From the NCBI GenBank assembly GCA_023143455.1, contig JAGLHT010000022.1, positions 1 to 34,013 on the forward strand: a stretch of DNA of 34,013 bases, given 5' to 3'. The position numbers and the translations under genes are program-made. The stretch is from Desulfobacterales bacterium (lineage in GTDB: Bacteria; Desulfobacterota; Desulfobacteria; Desulfobacterales; Desulfobacteraceae). Shown piece after piece: positions 24,870-32,888 of this stretch; the first letter of the stretch is position 1; each line of letters starts with the position of its first letter. The notes under the pieces were generated by a model. The model did not search any database and had not been told where the DNA came from. It worked only from the letters and a program-made list of their open reading frames with translations.

Positions 24870-25568
24870 TTATATGCTACCGAGCAATTTAAATTTATCT
24901 GTTATCAAAAGAACACCTACAATAAATAATAAAACACCTGTTGTTTTATTAATGTACATTATATATTTTGTTGCTCGTTTAATGGTTTCCACCATCCTGG
25001 TAATAAAAATCGAAATTAAAATAAAAGGAATAGCTATACCTAAAGAATATATAGCTAAAAGCAACATCCCATTCAATATCGTATCCTGATTTGAAGCAAC
25101 TATGAGAATAGAGCCTAAGATAGGACCGATACAAGGGCTCCAGCCTGCTCCAAAAGCCATGCCAATGACAAAAACACCCATGAGATGCAATGGCTTTTCC
25201 TTAACATGGAATCTTTTTTCAAAATTAAGACCCTTAATATTGATTATTCCAAGAAGGTGAAAACTGAAAATAATTATTATTGTTCCTCCTAAATATCTTA
25301 CGACCCATGAGTACTCAAACATAAGGTTACCAAAAAAAGAAGCAGAAGCCCCCATAATGATAAATACGAATGAAAACCCTGATACATAAACAAGCGTGGA
25401 AAGAATGACTTTCCTTCTTGTTTCTTTTGCGCTTTCTGTAAGTTCATCAATGGAAAGACCTGTAATAAAAGTAAAATATGCAGGTATTAATGGCAGAATA
25501 CAGGGAGAGAAAAATGACAGAAGCCCTGCAATAAAAGCTGCATTATATGAAATTGTTTCACCAAACAT
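24870..25568 (-). CDS. ccdA: CcdA-type transmembrane thiol electron carrier
   Basis: CcdA passes electrons from cytoplasmic thioredoxin across the inner membrane to periplasmic thiol proteins. The 232-aa protein has about six hydrophobic segments and the two functional cysteines, each flanked by prolines: Cys23 in FFSPCILPLIP and Cys146 in GWSPCIGPILG. It corresponds to the membrane domain of DsbD. The periplasmic thioredoxin domain is supplied here by the next gene, the selenocysteine-type thioredoxin. It heads the operon thioredoxin/SH3/nadB. In cytochrome c maturation such pairs reduce apocytochromes or CcmG, which is possible here but not shown. Confidence 0.93.
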   Translation of the reverse strand: MFGETISYNAAFIAGLLSFFSPCILPLIPAYFTFITGLSIDELTESAKETRRKVILSTLVYVSGFSFVFIIMGASASFFGNLMFEYSWVVRYLGGTIIIIFSFHLLGIINIKGLNFEKRFHVKEKPLHLMGVFVIGMAFGAGWSPCIGPILGSILIVASNQDTILNGMLLLAIYSLGIAIPFILISIFITRMVETIKRATKYIMYINKTTGVLLFIVGVLLITDKFKLLGSI

Positions 25569-25808
25569 TTATTAAATCCTTAAAATTTTAATTATTACTA
25601 ATAATAATAATGCTTAAATCAATAATTATACATGTACTTACCTTCTATTATCAATCAATTTTTTTATTCTTTTTTAATGGTTAAGGATTTTACAAAAACG
25701 TCAATTCTATATTAAAGAGGGGGCAAACAGGAGATTAATCAAAGGAAAACGGACAGACAGGAACAATATACCAGCTTACTCTTTCAGTTTAAAAAAAATC
25801 AACCCGTA

Positions 25809-26696
25809 TTATTTAGGAATTAGGCTGACACACACCACACCAGGACCTGTATGGGTAGCGATTGTGGGTCCGGTCTCTATTATTGGTATCTTTTTTGCTT
25901 CGATTTTGCAATTTGCAGAAAGGTATCTTTGAACATACTTTGCATCTAGCAAACATGCAGAATGACCAACCCATATTTCAACACCTTTTTTATATTGTTT
26001 AGAGGCTTGTTCAATCATTGTTAACATATTGTAAATTGCAGTATCTTTACTTCTAGGTTTTTCTACAGGGATAAGTTTCCCATCTTCAAGCTTAATAACA
26101 GGCTTAATATTAAGTAGGTTTCCAAAAAAGCCAGAAACCATATTAAGCCAACCGGTCTTCCTAAGACAAAACAAATCATCAACAACAAAAATCATTTTGG
26201 TATTTTTAATAAGCCATGCAATATATTTATCTAATTTCCCCTCATCATGATCAGTTTTTACTATATTTGATATTCTGTTCACTATTTGCGCTTGGCTAAT
26301 GCTTGCGCACCTTGTATCAATTATTTTAATTTTATTTTGATAAATTCCACGTTCTACTGTCTTTTGCTTTTTCTTAAGCAATTTTAATCCACGTTTTGCG
26401 TTTTCGTAACATTCTGAAAGATCACTTGAAATATGCAAAGAATAAATCTGATCATATTTTTCGCTTATTCTCATAAATGCAGAACAATATTCACGTGGTG
26501 TAGGTGATTCAGTCCGTACATCATCTTTTTGAATGAGATGTTCAATCACTTCCTGATTAACTATATCTATCCCATGAAGTCTGGAATCCTTATTAATCAA
26601 AATATGAATGGGGATTAAAGTAATATCCCTTTTTTTTGCCAATCCTTTTGGCATATCTACAGTAGTCTCTGTAATTATGCCTATTTTTTTACCCAT
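25809..26696 (-). CDS. DegV family fatty-acid-binding protein
   Basis: This 295-aa DegV-fold protein starts KIGIITETTVDMPKGLAKKRDI, with the typical pattern of an opening strand and Thr-rich loop. It contains the family segments TESPTPREY and SLHISSDLSECYENA that contact a bound fatty acid. Later segments FVVDDLFCLRKTGWLN and IWVGHSACLLDA follow DegV order. Family members bind long-chain fatty acids; FakB proteins hand them to the kinase FakA. No fakA-like gene is near. The C-terminus ends GPGVVCVSLIPK. It stands alone, with 240 nt of featureless AT-rich DNA between it and ccdA. Confidence 0.9.
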   Translation of the reverse strand: MGKKIGIITETTVDMPKGLAKKRDITLIPIHILINKDSRLHGIDIVNQEVIEHLIQKDDVRTESPTPREYCSAFMRISEKYDQIYSLHISSDLSECYENAKRGLKLLKKKQKTVERGIYQNKIKIIDTRCASISQAQIVNRISNIVKTDHDEGKLDKYIAWLIKNTKMIFVVDDLFCLRKTGWLNMVSGFFGNLLNIKPVIKLEDGKLIPVEKPRSKDTAIYNMLTMIEQASKQYKKGVEIWVGHSACLLDAKYVQRYLSANCKIEAKKIPIIETGPTIATHTGPGVVCVSLIPK

Positions 26697-26816
26697 TTCC
26701 CATCCTTTCGTACAAAAACAATCAAATTCAAATTCAATGACATTAAAACCAAGCTTTTTTATTTACCGTATTTTAAAAAATTTGTAAATCAAAATAAACA
26801 TTTTTCCTATTGATTA

Positions 26817-28367
26817 CTATTGTTTAATAAGAGTTTCAAAAATATGATACTCCTCCATATGATAATTAGTATCCGGGTAAATCGCAATGGGATTTTTAAA
26901 TTGTTTTTCAAGAGAATTTATCAGATGTTTTTCTTCACCATGAAACAGCCGTGCTATTTCAGGATGAACCTTTACTGTGAACTTATTACCCATCATATCA
27001 TTGATTTCATGTAAAAGGTCTCTATGGATTTTATAACATATTGATTTCCCGGATAATAACATCCCATCGCCGCCGCAATAAAAACATGGTTCATTAAGCA
27101 TCCTTTTTAAATTTTTTCTTGTTCTTTGTCTTGTTACCTGTGCAAGGCCTAACTCTGATAACGGAAGTATATTTATCTGGCTTTTATCTTTTTTCATCTC
27201 CTCGGCAAGCTTAACCATGACTTTTTCTTTATGAAGCTCTTTTTTCATATCAATAAAATCAATAATGATAATACCACCAATATTTCGTAAGCGGACCTGA
27301 TATGCAATCTCTTTTAATGCTTCAAGATTTGTCTTTAAAACAGTCTCTTCAAAATTATGCCCACCAACATATCTGCCTGTATTTACATCAATAGCAACTA
27401 AAGCTTCTGTTTGCTCTATTATTATGTAGCCACCTGATTTGAGCCATACCCTTTTTTTTAAAGCCCTTTCAATATCAGCCTCAAGATTATAGGCATCAAA
27501 GATGGGCTCTTTATCCTTATATAGCTCAACAGAAAAATTAATATCAGGCATATATTTTCTTAAAAATCCCTGTACCTTTTCATACTCTTGTTCAGAATCA
27601 ATAATAAACTTATTAGCATCATCGGTAAGAAGGTCTCTAACTGCCCTAAATGTTATTGAAAGGTCTCTGTAAATAAGGGCTGAAGCTGATTTTGCCTGAT
27701 TTCTCATCTTAACATCTTCCCAGGTCTTTGTTAAAAAGGTAAGCTCTTTTTCAAGCCTGTCAGCGTCTATGCCTTCTGCTGCCGTTCGCAATATATAACC
27801 ATACTTATTCTTTCTTGCAGAAAGAATAAGCTCTCTTAATCTATCTCTCTCAACTTCGTTGTCAATTTTTCTTGAAATCCCAATATGATCAACATATGGC
27901 ATTAAAACAATATATCTGCCAGGAAAAGAAAGATGTGTTGTAACCCTTGGCCCTTTACTGCCTATGGGTGATTTTGCAACCTGCACAAGAACATGCTGCC
28001 CTTCTTTTATCAATTCTCCGATGTTAACGTCATGAGATTCTTTAGTTTCGGGCAAGTTCGGTTTTGTTTCATCTTTAGAATCATCATTAGGATCAGAACC
28101 GTTTTCCACTTCAAAATGCTTAGCCATTTCCAAAGTTGTCTGATCAATAATGTCATCCACATATAAAAAAGCTGCCTGGTCAAGCCCAATATCTACAAAT
28201 GCTGCCTGCATTCCAGGGAGGACACGTTGGATACGCCCCTTATATATATTTCCCGTAATACTAGTCTCATCTCTCCTTTCAATATAAAGCTCAACAATTG
28301 TACCATTTTCAAGGAGTGCAACCCGTGCTTCATGCTCTGCATAATTTACGACAAGCTCTTTGAACAT
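26817..28367 (-). CDS. rng: Ribonuclease G/E
   Basis: RNase G/E cuts single-stranded RNA and helps mature 16S rRNA and turn over mRNA. The 516-aa protein has an S1 domain (about 35-150) interrupted by an acidic insert (about 85-115), a 5'-sensor region, and the DNase I-like catalytic domain. Its metal-binding aspartates are in AIDVNTGRYVG and IIIIDFIDM. The Zn-link is CFYCGGDG. The C-terminal scaffold of RNase E is absent, so it is the short RNase G type. It starts 3 nt after the radical SAM gene, a pairing known from other bacteria. Confidence 0.95.
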   Translation of the reverse strand: MFKELVVNYAEHEARVALLENGTIVELYIERRDETSITGNIYKGRIQRVLPGMQAAFVDIGLDQAAFLYVDDIIDQTTLEMAKHFEVENGSDPNDDSKDETKPNLPETKESHDVNIGELIKEGQHVLVQVAKSPIGSKGPRVTTHLSFPGRYIVLMPYVDHIGISRKIDNEVERDRLRELILSARKNKYGYILRTAAEGIDADRLEKELTFLTKTWEDVKMRNQAKSASALIYRDLSITFRAVRDLLTDDANKFIIDSEQEYEKVQGFLRKYMPDINFSVELYKDKEPIFDAYNLEADIERALKKRVWLKSGGYIIIEQTEALVAIDVNTGRYVGGHNFEETVLKTNLEALKEIAYQVRLRNIGGIIIIDFIDMKKELHKEKVMVKLAEEMKKDKSQINILPLSELGLAQVTRQRTRKNLKRMLNEPCFYCGGDGMLLSGKSICYKIHRDLLHEINDMMGNKFTVKVHPEIARLFHGEEKHLINSLEKQFKNPIAIYPDTNYHMEEYHIFETLIKQ

Positions 28368-28370
28368 AAC

Positions 28371-30878
28371 TTAAACATCCTGTTTTTGCTTAACTATTCT
28401 TGCAGTCTGAACAATTTCTTTTGGCACTTTAAAACATTTTAACAAGATTTCAGATGGTCTTACAGTTTTTTCTTTATATTTTTTTAATATCATCTCAATG
28501 TTGCAAAGATCAAGGAGTTCAATTTTCTCCACAGCCTTTCTCAAATCAGTAATTGTTTTTATACCTTTTTTATTAATACCTTGGACAAGCCATTCTGAAA
28601 GGTTCATAAACTCATCAATATTCTCTTGAGTAAAAGTATAAGCTTTAAATACAATTATATATTTCGCAATATCTCCAAGGTTTTGATTGTTTTTTGAAAA
28701 AGGTAAAATATCCGTAATGGCAATACCGAAAGGCAGTGACAGGTTAAGCGCTGATTTTATCTGATCTGTTTGCAAAGATATGTCCACAAAAAGAATGAAA
28801 AACTCTTGTTCACTTTCCATTCCCACAGGAAGAGGATTATCAAAACTAAGTTTTATATTAGGGTTAAAACCTTTTGTGTATTTAACTTTTATCCCGGCTT
28901 TTCTGATAGCTCTTCTGATAATTTTTGCAAATTCGAGATGCCCAAGATGTTTTAAAGAATTGAGCTTTGAATATAATATCTTATATTTTTTAAACTCTAT
29001 TTCCTTATCTCTGTCTATATCATTTTTACAAGTTTCTTGGTTAAGCCCTTGTGCATTATCTACCACAGGCTTAATCTTTTCAAAATCACATATTCCACAG
29101 CCTGTACATTCAACATCACGGCAATCGTCAGTTCTTTCTCCGTTTTTAGCTTTTTCAAACTCTTTTTCAAAAAATTTTGCTGAAACCCCGGAATCAATAT
29201 GATCCCACGGCAGAACCTCATCATTTTTCCTCTTACGTGTCATATAAAACAAAGGGTCAATACCTGTCTTATCAAAAGCTTTTTCCCACAAATCATATTG
29301 AAACTTGTCTGTCCATCCATCCAGCCTGCATCCATTTTCATAGCCTGCAACAAGGAGAGAAGAAAGCTTCCTGTCTCCCCTTGCAAAGACGCCTTCAAGC
29401 ATGCTCATATTTGGGTCCTGCCACTTAAGCTTTGTTTTAAAGTGTTTTAAGTTATCTTTAAGATATTGAAGCTTTTCTTTAGCTTCTTCACTTGAAATCT
29501 GAGCACACCTTTGAAAAGGCGTATGGGCTTTTGGAATAAAATTGGCAACGCTAACACTAACCTGAGCATTATGCTTTGTTTTTATATCTGCAAGCCTATG
29601 TGAAAGGTCAACTATTTTTTCAATATCTTCATCTGTTTCAAAAGGTAGACCCATCATAAAATAAAGCTTAATATTGCGCCATCCAAGGTCAAAAGCATTC
29701 TTTACAGCATCGAATATCTGCGGCTCTGTTATATTTTTATTAATTATATTTCTAAGTCTCTGGGAACCAGCTTCCGGTGCAATAGTAAAACCTGTTTTTC
29801 TTGCTTTTTTAATAATTTCCATTATATTTGGAGTCAGCTTTTCAGCTCTTATGGAAGGCAGTGATATTGAAGTCAAATGATTCTTATTTAAAGTTAAAAT
29901 ATTTTCCATTAGATATTCAAGACATGAATAATCACCAGTGCTTAATGATAAAAGTGATACATCTTTATATCCTGTATTTTTTAAAGATTCCTCGGCAATT
30001 TCCAATAAAGATTTTACCGGTCTTTCTCTTACAGGTCTGTAAATCATACCTGCCTGACAAAATCTGCATCCTTTAGAGCAGCCTCTTGCAATCTCAAGAC
30101 ATAGTCTGTCGTGCACAGGTTTTCCAAAGGGTACAATGGGTGAAACAGGAAATGAAGCACTATCAAACTCAGCAAGGATTGCTCTTTTAACTTTTGTATA
30201 TCCTTCCTTTAAAGGCTCAAGTCTCTGGATATTATCTTCATCATAAAATGGTTTGAAAAATTGTGGGACATATACGCCCTCTATATTGGATAAAAGATTT
30301 AAAAGACTCTTTTTTCTTCCATCCCCCTCTTTTTTCCATTTAATATATTGTCTTGCAATTTCAAGAACAACCTCTTCACCATCACCTACAACAATTGCAT
30401 CAAAAAAATCTGCTACAGGTTCAGGGTTAAATGCACAGGGTCCTCCGGCAATTATTAGAGGACAGGACTCATCCCTTTGCTCTGAAAAAAAAGGAATCCC
30501 TGAAAGATCAAGCATGGTGAGAATGTTTGTAAAATTAAGCTCATAAAGAAGGCTAAACCCGATAATATCAAAACAAGCAAGGTCGACATTTGATTCCATG
30601 GATAAAAGCGGGATATTTCTCTCTCTCAACAAGTTTTCCATGTCCGGAGCAGGTGTAAAAAATCTCTCTGCTGCAATATTCTTTTCTTTATTTAATATGT
30701 GATATAAAATCTGTGCCCCGAAATATGAAGTTCCGATTTCATGAAGATCTGGAAAACAAAGGGCATATTTAAGATCAACTTTTGAAAGGTCTTTCTTTTG
30801 AGCATTTGTTTCTTGACCAAGATAGCGGCTTGGCATCTCACATAGACTAAGTAACTCTTGAAAATTTTCTTTTTGCAT
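28371..30878 (-). CDS. Radical SAM protein fused to DUF2344 (TIGR03960/TIGR03936)
   Basis: This 835-aa protein has an N-terminal cobalamin-binding-like domain (about 35-180: CFPDLHEIGTS, IIAGGPCAFNPEP). A radical SAM core follows, with the cluster cysteines 267, 271 and 274 in EIARGCSKGCRFC, then SLPSIRAEKL and PEAGSQRLR. A second Cys motif (ECTGCGICDF) follows near residue 615. The C-terminal DUF2344 domain (about 645-835) starts KYKILYSKLNSLKHLGHLEF. Fused and split forms are widespread next to rng. The reaction is not known to me; an RNA-linked modification is often supposed. It diverges from asnS. Confidence 0.92.
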   Translation of the reverse strand: MQKENFQELLSLCEMPSRYLGQETNAQKKDLSKVDLKYALCFPDLHEIGTSYFGAQILYHILNKEKNIAAERFFTPAPDMENLLRERNIPLLSMESNVDLACFDIIGFSLLYELNFTNILTMLDLSGIPFFSEQRDESCPLIIAGGPCAFNPEPVADFFDAIVVGDGEEVVLEIARQYIKWKKEGDGRKKSLLNLLSNIEGVYVPQFFKPFYDEDNIQRLEPLKEGYTKVKRAILAEFDSASFPVSPIVPFGKPVHDRLCLEIARGCSKGCRFCQAGMIYRPVRERPVKSLLEIAEESLKNTGYKDVSLLSLSTGDYSCLEYLMENILTLNKNHLTSISLPSIRAEKLTPNIMEIIKKARKTGFTIAPEAGSQRLRNIINKNITEPQIFDAVKNAFDLGWRNIKLYFMMGLPFETDEDIEKIVDLSHRLADIKTKHNAQVSVSVANFIPKAHTPFQRCAQISSEEAKEKLQYLKDNLKHFKTKLKWQDPNMSMLEGVFARGDRKLSSLLVAGYENGCRLDGWTDKFQYDLWEKAFDKTGIDPLFYMTRKRKNDEVLPWDHIDSGVSAKFFEKEFEKAKNGERTDDCRDVECTGCGICDFEKIKPVVDNAQGLNQETCKNDIDRDKEIEFKKYKILYSKLNSLKHLGHLEFAKIIRRAIRKAGIKVKYTKGFNPNIKLSFDNPLPVGMESEQEFFILFVDISLQTDQIKSALNLSLPFGIAITDILPFSKNNQNLGDIAKYIIVFKAYTFTQENIDEFMNLSEWLVQGINKKGIKTITDLRKAVEKIELLDLCNIEMILKKYKEKTVRPSEILLKCFKVPKEIVQTARIVKQKQDV

Positions 30879-30923
30879 GGTACTGATTTGCTCGACTAAA
30901 TGGTTAATATTTGAATAGTGTTC

Positions 30924-30937
30924 GATTATTAATAATC
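30924..30937. promoter_or_regulatory. 14-bp palindrome between divergent radical SAM and asnS genes
   Basis: GATTATTAATAATC is a perfect palindrome in the 126-bp gap between the two divergent genes. Perfect symmetry in such a gap can mark a repressor site, but in AT-rich DNA it may be chance. No regulator gene is nearby. Confidence 0.3.
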
Positions 30938-31004
30938 ACTTGTTTTTATTAAATTTTGATGCTGAAATAAAACAGTAACATACAATTTTATACAGGATAA
31001 AGCA

Positions 31005-32384
31005 ATGAAAAGAAAAAAAATCAAAAAACTTCTCAATCTCACTTCCCCTGAAGATAAAGTCTTAATCAAGGGGTGGGTAAGAACAAAAAGAGACTCAAAA
31101 GATTTTTTATTCATGGAGATTAATGATGGTTCATGCCTTGCCAATATTCAGGTAATAGCAAACAATAATCTTGAGAATTATTCTGAAATTCAGAAAACAA
31201 CAACAGGGTCAGCCCTCTCAATTTTCGGCAAACTTATTGAGTCTCCAGGTAAAGGTCAGAAATGGGAAGTTCAAGCTGAAGAAATTGAAATTGTCAGCAT
31301 TGCTCCTGATAACTATCCCTTACAGAAAAAAAGACATTCTGATGAATTTTTAAGAACTATTGCCCATCTTCGACCAAGAACAAATAAATATGGCGCTGCA
31401 TTCAGAATAAGATCAGAGCTTATATATGCTATACACAAATTTTATAATGAACTGGGCTTTCAATGCCTTAGCACACCTATTATCACAGGCTCCGATTGTG
31501 AAGGTGCCGGCGAAATGTTCCGTGTTACAAGCCTTGAGCCTGAAGAAGTGTCAAAACAGGGGGAAATGGACTTTAATACTGACTTTTTTGGACAAGAAGC
31601 AAACTTGACTGTGTCTGGTCAGCTTTCAGCTGAAATGTTTGCCTTGGCACTGGGCGATGTTTACACTTTTGGACCTACTTTCAGAGCAGAAAACTCCAAT
31701 ACAAGCCGCCATGTTGCTGAATTCTGGATGCTGGAACCTGAAATGGCATTTTGTGACCTCAGTCAAAACATGGATCATGGCGAAGAGCTTATCAAGGCAC
31801 TAACCAGACATGTTATGGAAAAATGTGAAGAGGATCTTTCTCTATTCACAAAATTTGTGGACAAATCACTTGCTGGCATGCTTGACACTTTAGTAAATTC
31901 AAAATTTGCAAGAATAACCTATACCGAAGCCATTGATATTTTACTTAAATCAAATAAAAAATTTGAATTTAAAATAGAATACGGCACTGATCTTCAATCT
32001 GAACATGAAAGATTCCTTGCAGAAGAATACTTTAAAAAACCAGTATTTCTCACTGACTATCCCAAAAATATAAAACCATTTTATATGCGTATGAACGATG
32101 ATGGGAAAACTGTTGCAGCAGTAGACCTTTTAGTCCCAAGAATCGGTGAAATAATTGGCGGGAGCCAAAGGGAAGAGCGTCTTGGTTTTTTAGAAAAAAG
32201 AATGGAAGAAATGAATCTTCCAAAAGATATATACTGGTGGTATCTTGATTCTAGAAAATTTGGTTCTGTTCCTCATTCAGGCTTTGGAATGGGCTTTGAA
32301 CGCCTTATAATGCTTATAACCGGCATAACCAATATCAGAGATGTTGTACCTTTTCCAAGAACTCCGGGCAGTATTGATTTCTGA
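31005..32384 (+). CDS. asnS: Asparaginyl-tRNA synthetase
   Basis: AsnRS charges tRNA-Asn. The 459-aa class IIb synthetase has an OB-fold anticodon domain (about 1-110: VLIKGWVRTKRDSKDFLFMEINDGS). The catalytic motifs follow: motif 2 in FGPTFRAENSNTSRHVAEFWMLEPE and motif 3 in GFGMGFERLIMLITG. DVVPFPRTPGSIDF closes the protein. Motif 2 carries the Asn-type RAENSNTSRH rather than the Asp-type signature. It starts with a weak ribosome-binding site (AGGATAAAG). It is divergent from the radical SAM gene and ends the conserved part of the window. Confidence 0.97.
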   Translation: MKRKKIKKLLNLTSPEDKVLIKGWVRTKRDSKDFLFMEINDGSCLANIQVIANNNLENYSEIQKTTTGSALSIFGKLIESPGKGQKWEVQAEEIEIVSIAPDNYPLQKKRHSDEFLRTIAHLRPRTNKYGAAFRIRSELIYAIHKFYNELGFQCLSTPIITGSDCEGAGEMFRVTSLEPEEVSKQGEMDFNTDFFGQEANLTVSGQLSAEMFALALGDVYTFGPTFRAENSNTSRHVAEFWMLEPEMAFCDLSQNMDHGEELIKALTRHVMEKCEEDLSLFTKFVDKSLAGMLDTLVNSKFARITYTEAIDILLKSNKKFEFKIEYGTDLQSEHERFLAEEYFKKPVFLTDYPKNIKPFYMRMNDDGKTVAAVDLLVPRIGEIIGGSQREERLGFLEKRMEEMNLPKDIYWWYLDSRKFGSVPHSGFGMGFERLIMLITGITNIRDVVPFPRTPGSIDF

Positions 32385-32528
32385 ACATTTACTATAAGAA
32401 ATCTTAACCAAATAAAAAATATATTTGATGCATGGGGATAACCAGTGCTGCGATAAGCATGCATCTCCACTTTTACTAAATTATTTTATGATAACTTTAA
32501 TATTTGCCAATAAAATTTGGGATACTGT

Positions 32529-32564
32529 TTGACATATGAGGAATTTAAGCCTCGATATATCGAG
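32529..32564 (+). promoter_or_regulatory. Promoter-like site with overlapping palindrome
   Basis: TTGACA at 32529-32534 is followed by the perfect 14-bp palindrome CTCGATATATCGAG at 32551-32564, which covers the -10 position (GATATA at a 19-bp spacer). This is the layout of a repressed promoter. The next reading frame begins about 235 nt downstream. Confidence 0.35.
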
Positions 32565-32676
32565 AGTTGAAGATAGTATTTAAATTGTAAAGTTTTTCGG
32601 AATTCATGAAAGTAAGTATCTTTGAGCTTCTACTATGCTGAAAAACCGAAAAACATCAGGTAATTTTAATAATAAT

Positions 32677-32744
32677 AATTGAATTGAATTTTTCCATGAT
32701 ATATAGGTGATATATGGAATATTTTCTATCTATCAACAAAGTTA
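32677..32744. repeat. 68-bp dispersed repeat, copy 2
   Basis: This is the direct repeat of 31-98, with six substitutions in 68 positions and no gap. The dyad is retained as TTCCAT (32692-32697) with ATGGAA (32714-32719). It ends 55 nt before the start codon of the AAA ATPase remnant. The central segment between the dyad arms is the best conserved part. Confidence 0.85.
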
Positions 32745-32799
32745 TGTGTACAGAAAATAAAAAGATAAAATTATACGCAAAAAAGGATACGTTAATAAA

Positions 32800-32886
32800 A
32801 TGACTACCTCAGAATTAATAAAACAACTATTCTTATCATTCAGCAATAAAGACGATGAATCTTTTGAGCTGGCTGCAAGGGAATAA
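32800..32886 (+). pseudogene. AAA+ ATPase (IetA-like) N-terminal remnant
   Basis: The frame has AAGGATA before the ATG and encodes 28 residues, MTTSELIKQLFLSFSNKDDE then SFELAARE, before a TAA stop. This resembles the N-terminus of AAA+ ATPases paired with subtilisin-like proteases. Immediately downstream, in another frame, comes the AAA C-terminal lid (from IDLEKISQLTENFSPANIKMVTEEA). The whole ATPase core with Walker A, Walker B and sensor residues is missing, so roughly 200 codons appear to have been deleted. The stop is TAA, not TGA, so recoding does not explain it. Confidence 0.65.
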
Positions 32887-32888
32887 AG

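Larger units (their letters stand above)
32385..32799. other. Non-coding boundary region
   Basis: This 415-nt region separates asnS from the defence-type genes. It holds an 8-bp stem (32427-32434 with 32458-32465, loop 23 nt) that may end asnS transcription. It also contains a promoter-like TTGACA overlapped by a palindrome at 32529-32564, a 9-bp inverted repeat (32592-32600 with 32646-32654), and the second 68-bp repeat. I see no gene. Confidence 0.6.

Noticed and set aside
31-32744. The two 68-bp repeats as ends of one integrated island
   Set aside because: The DNA between them is mostly housekeeping genes (his, era, nadB, rng, asnS) with no integrase or tRNA target.
32884-32886. Stop codon in the AAA remnant as another recoded Sec codon
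   Set aside because: The codon is TAA and the following lid sequence is in a different frame, so deletion explains it better.
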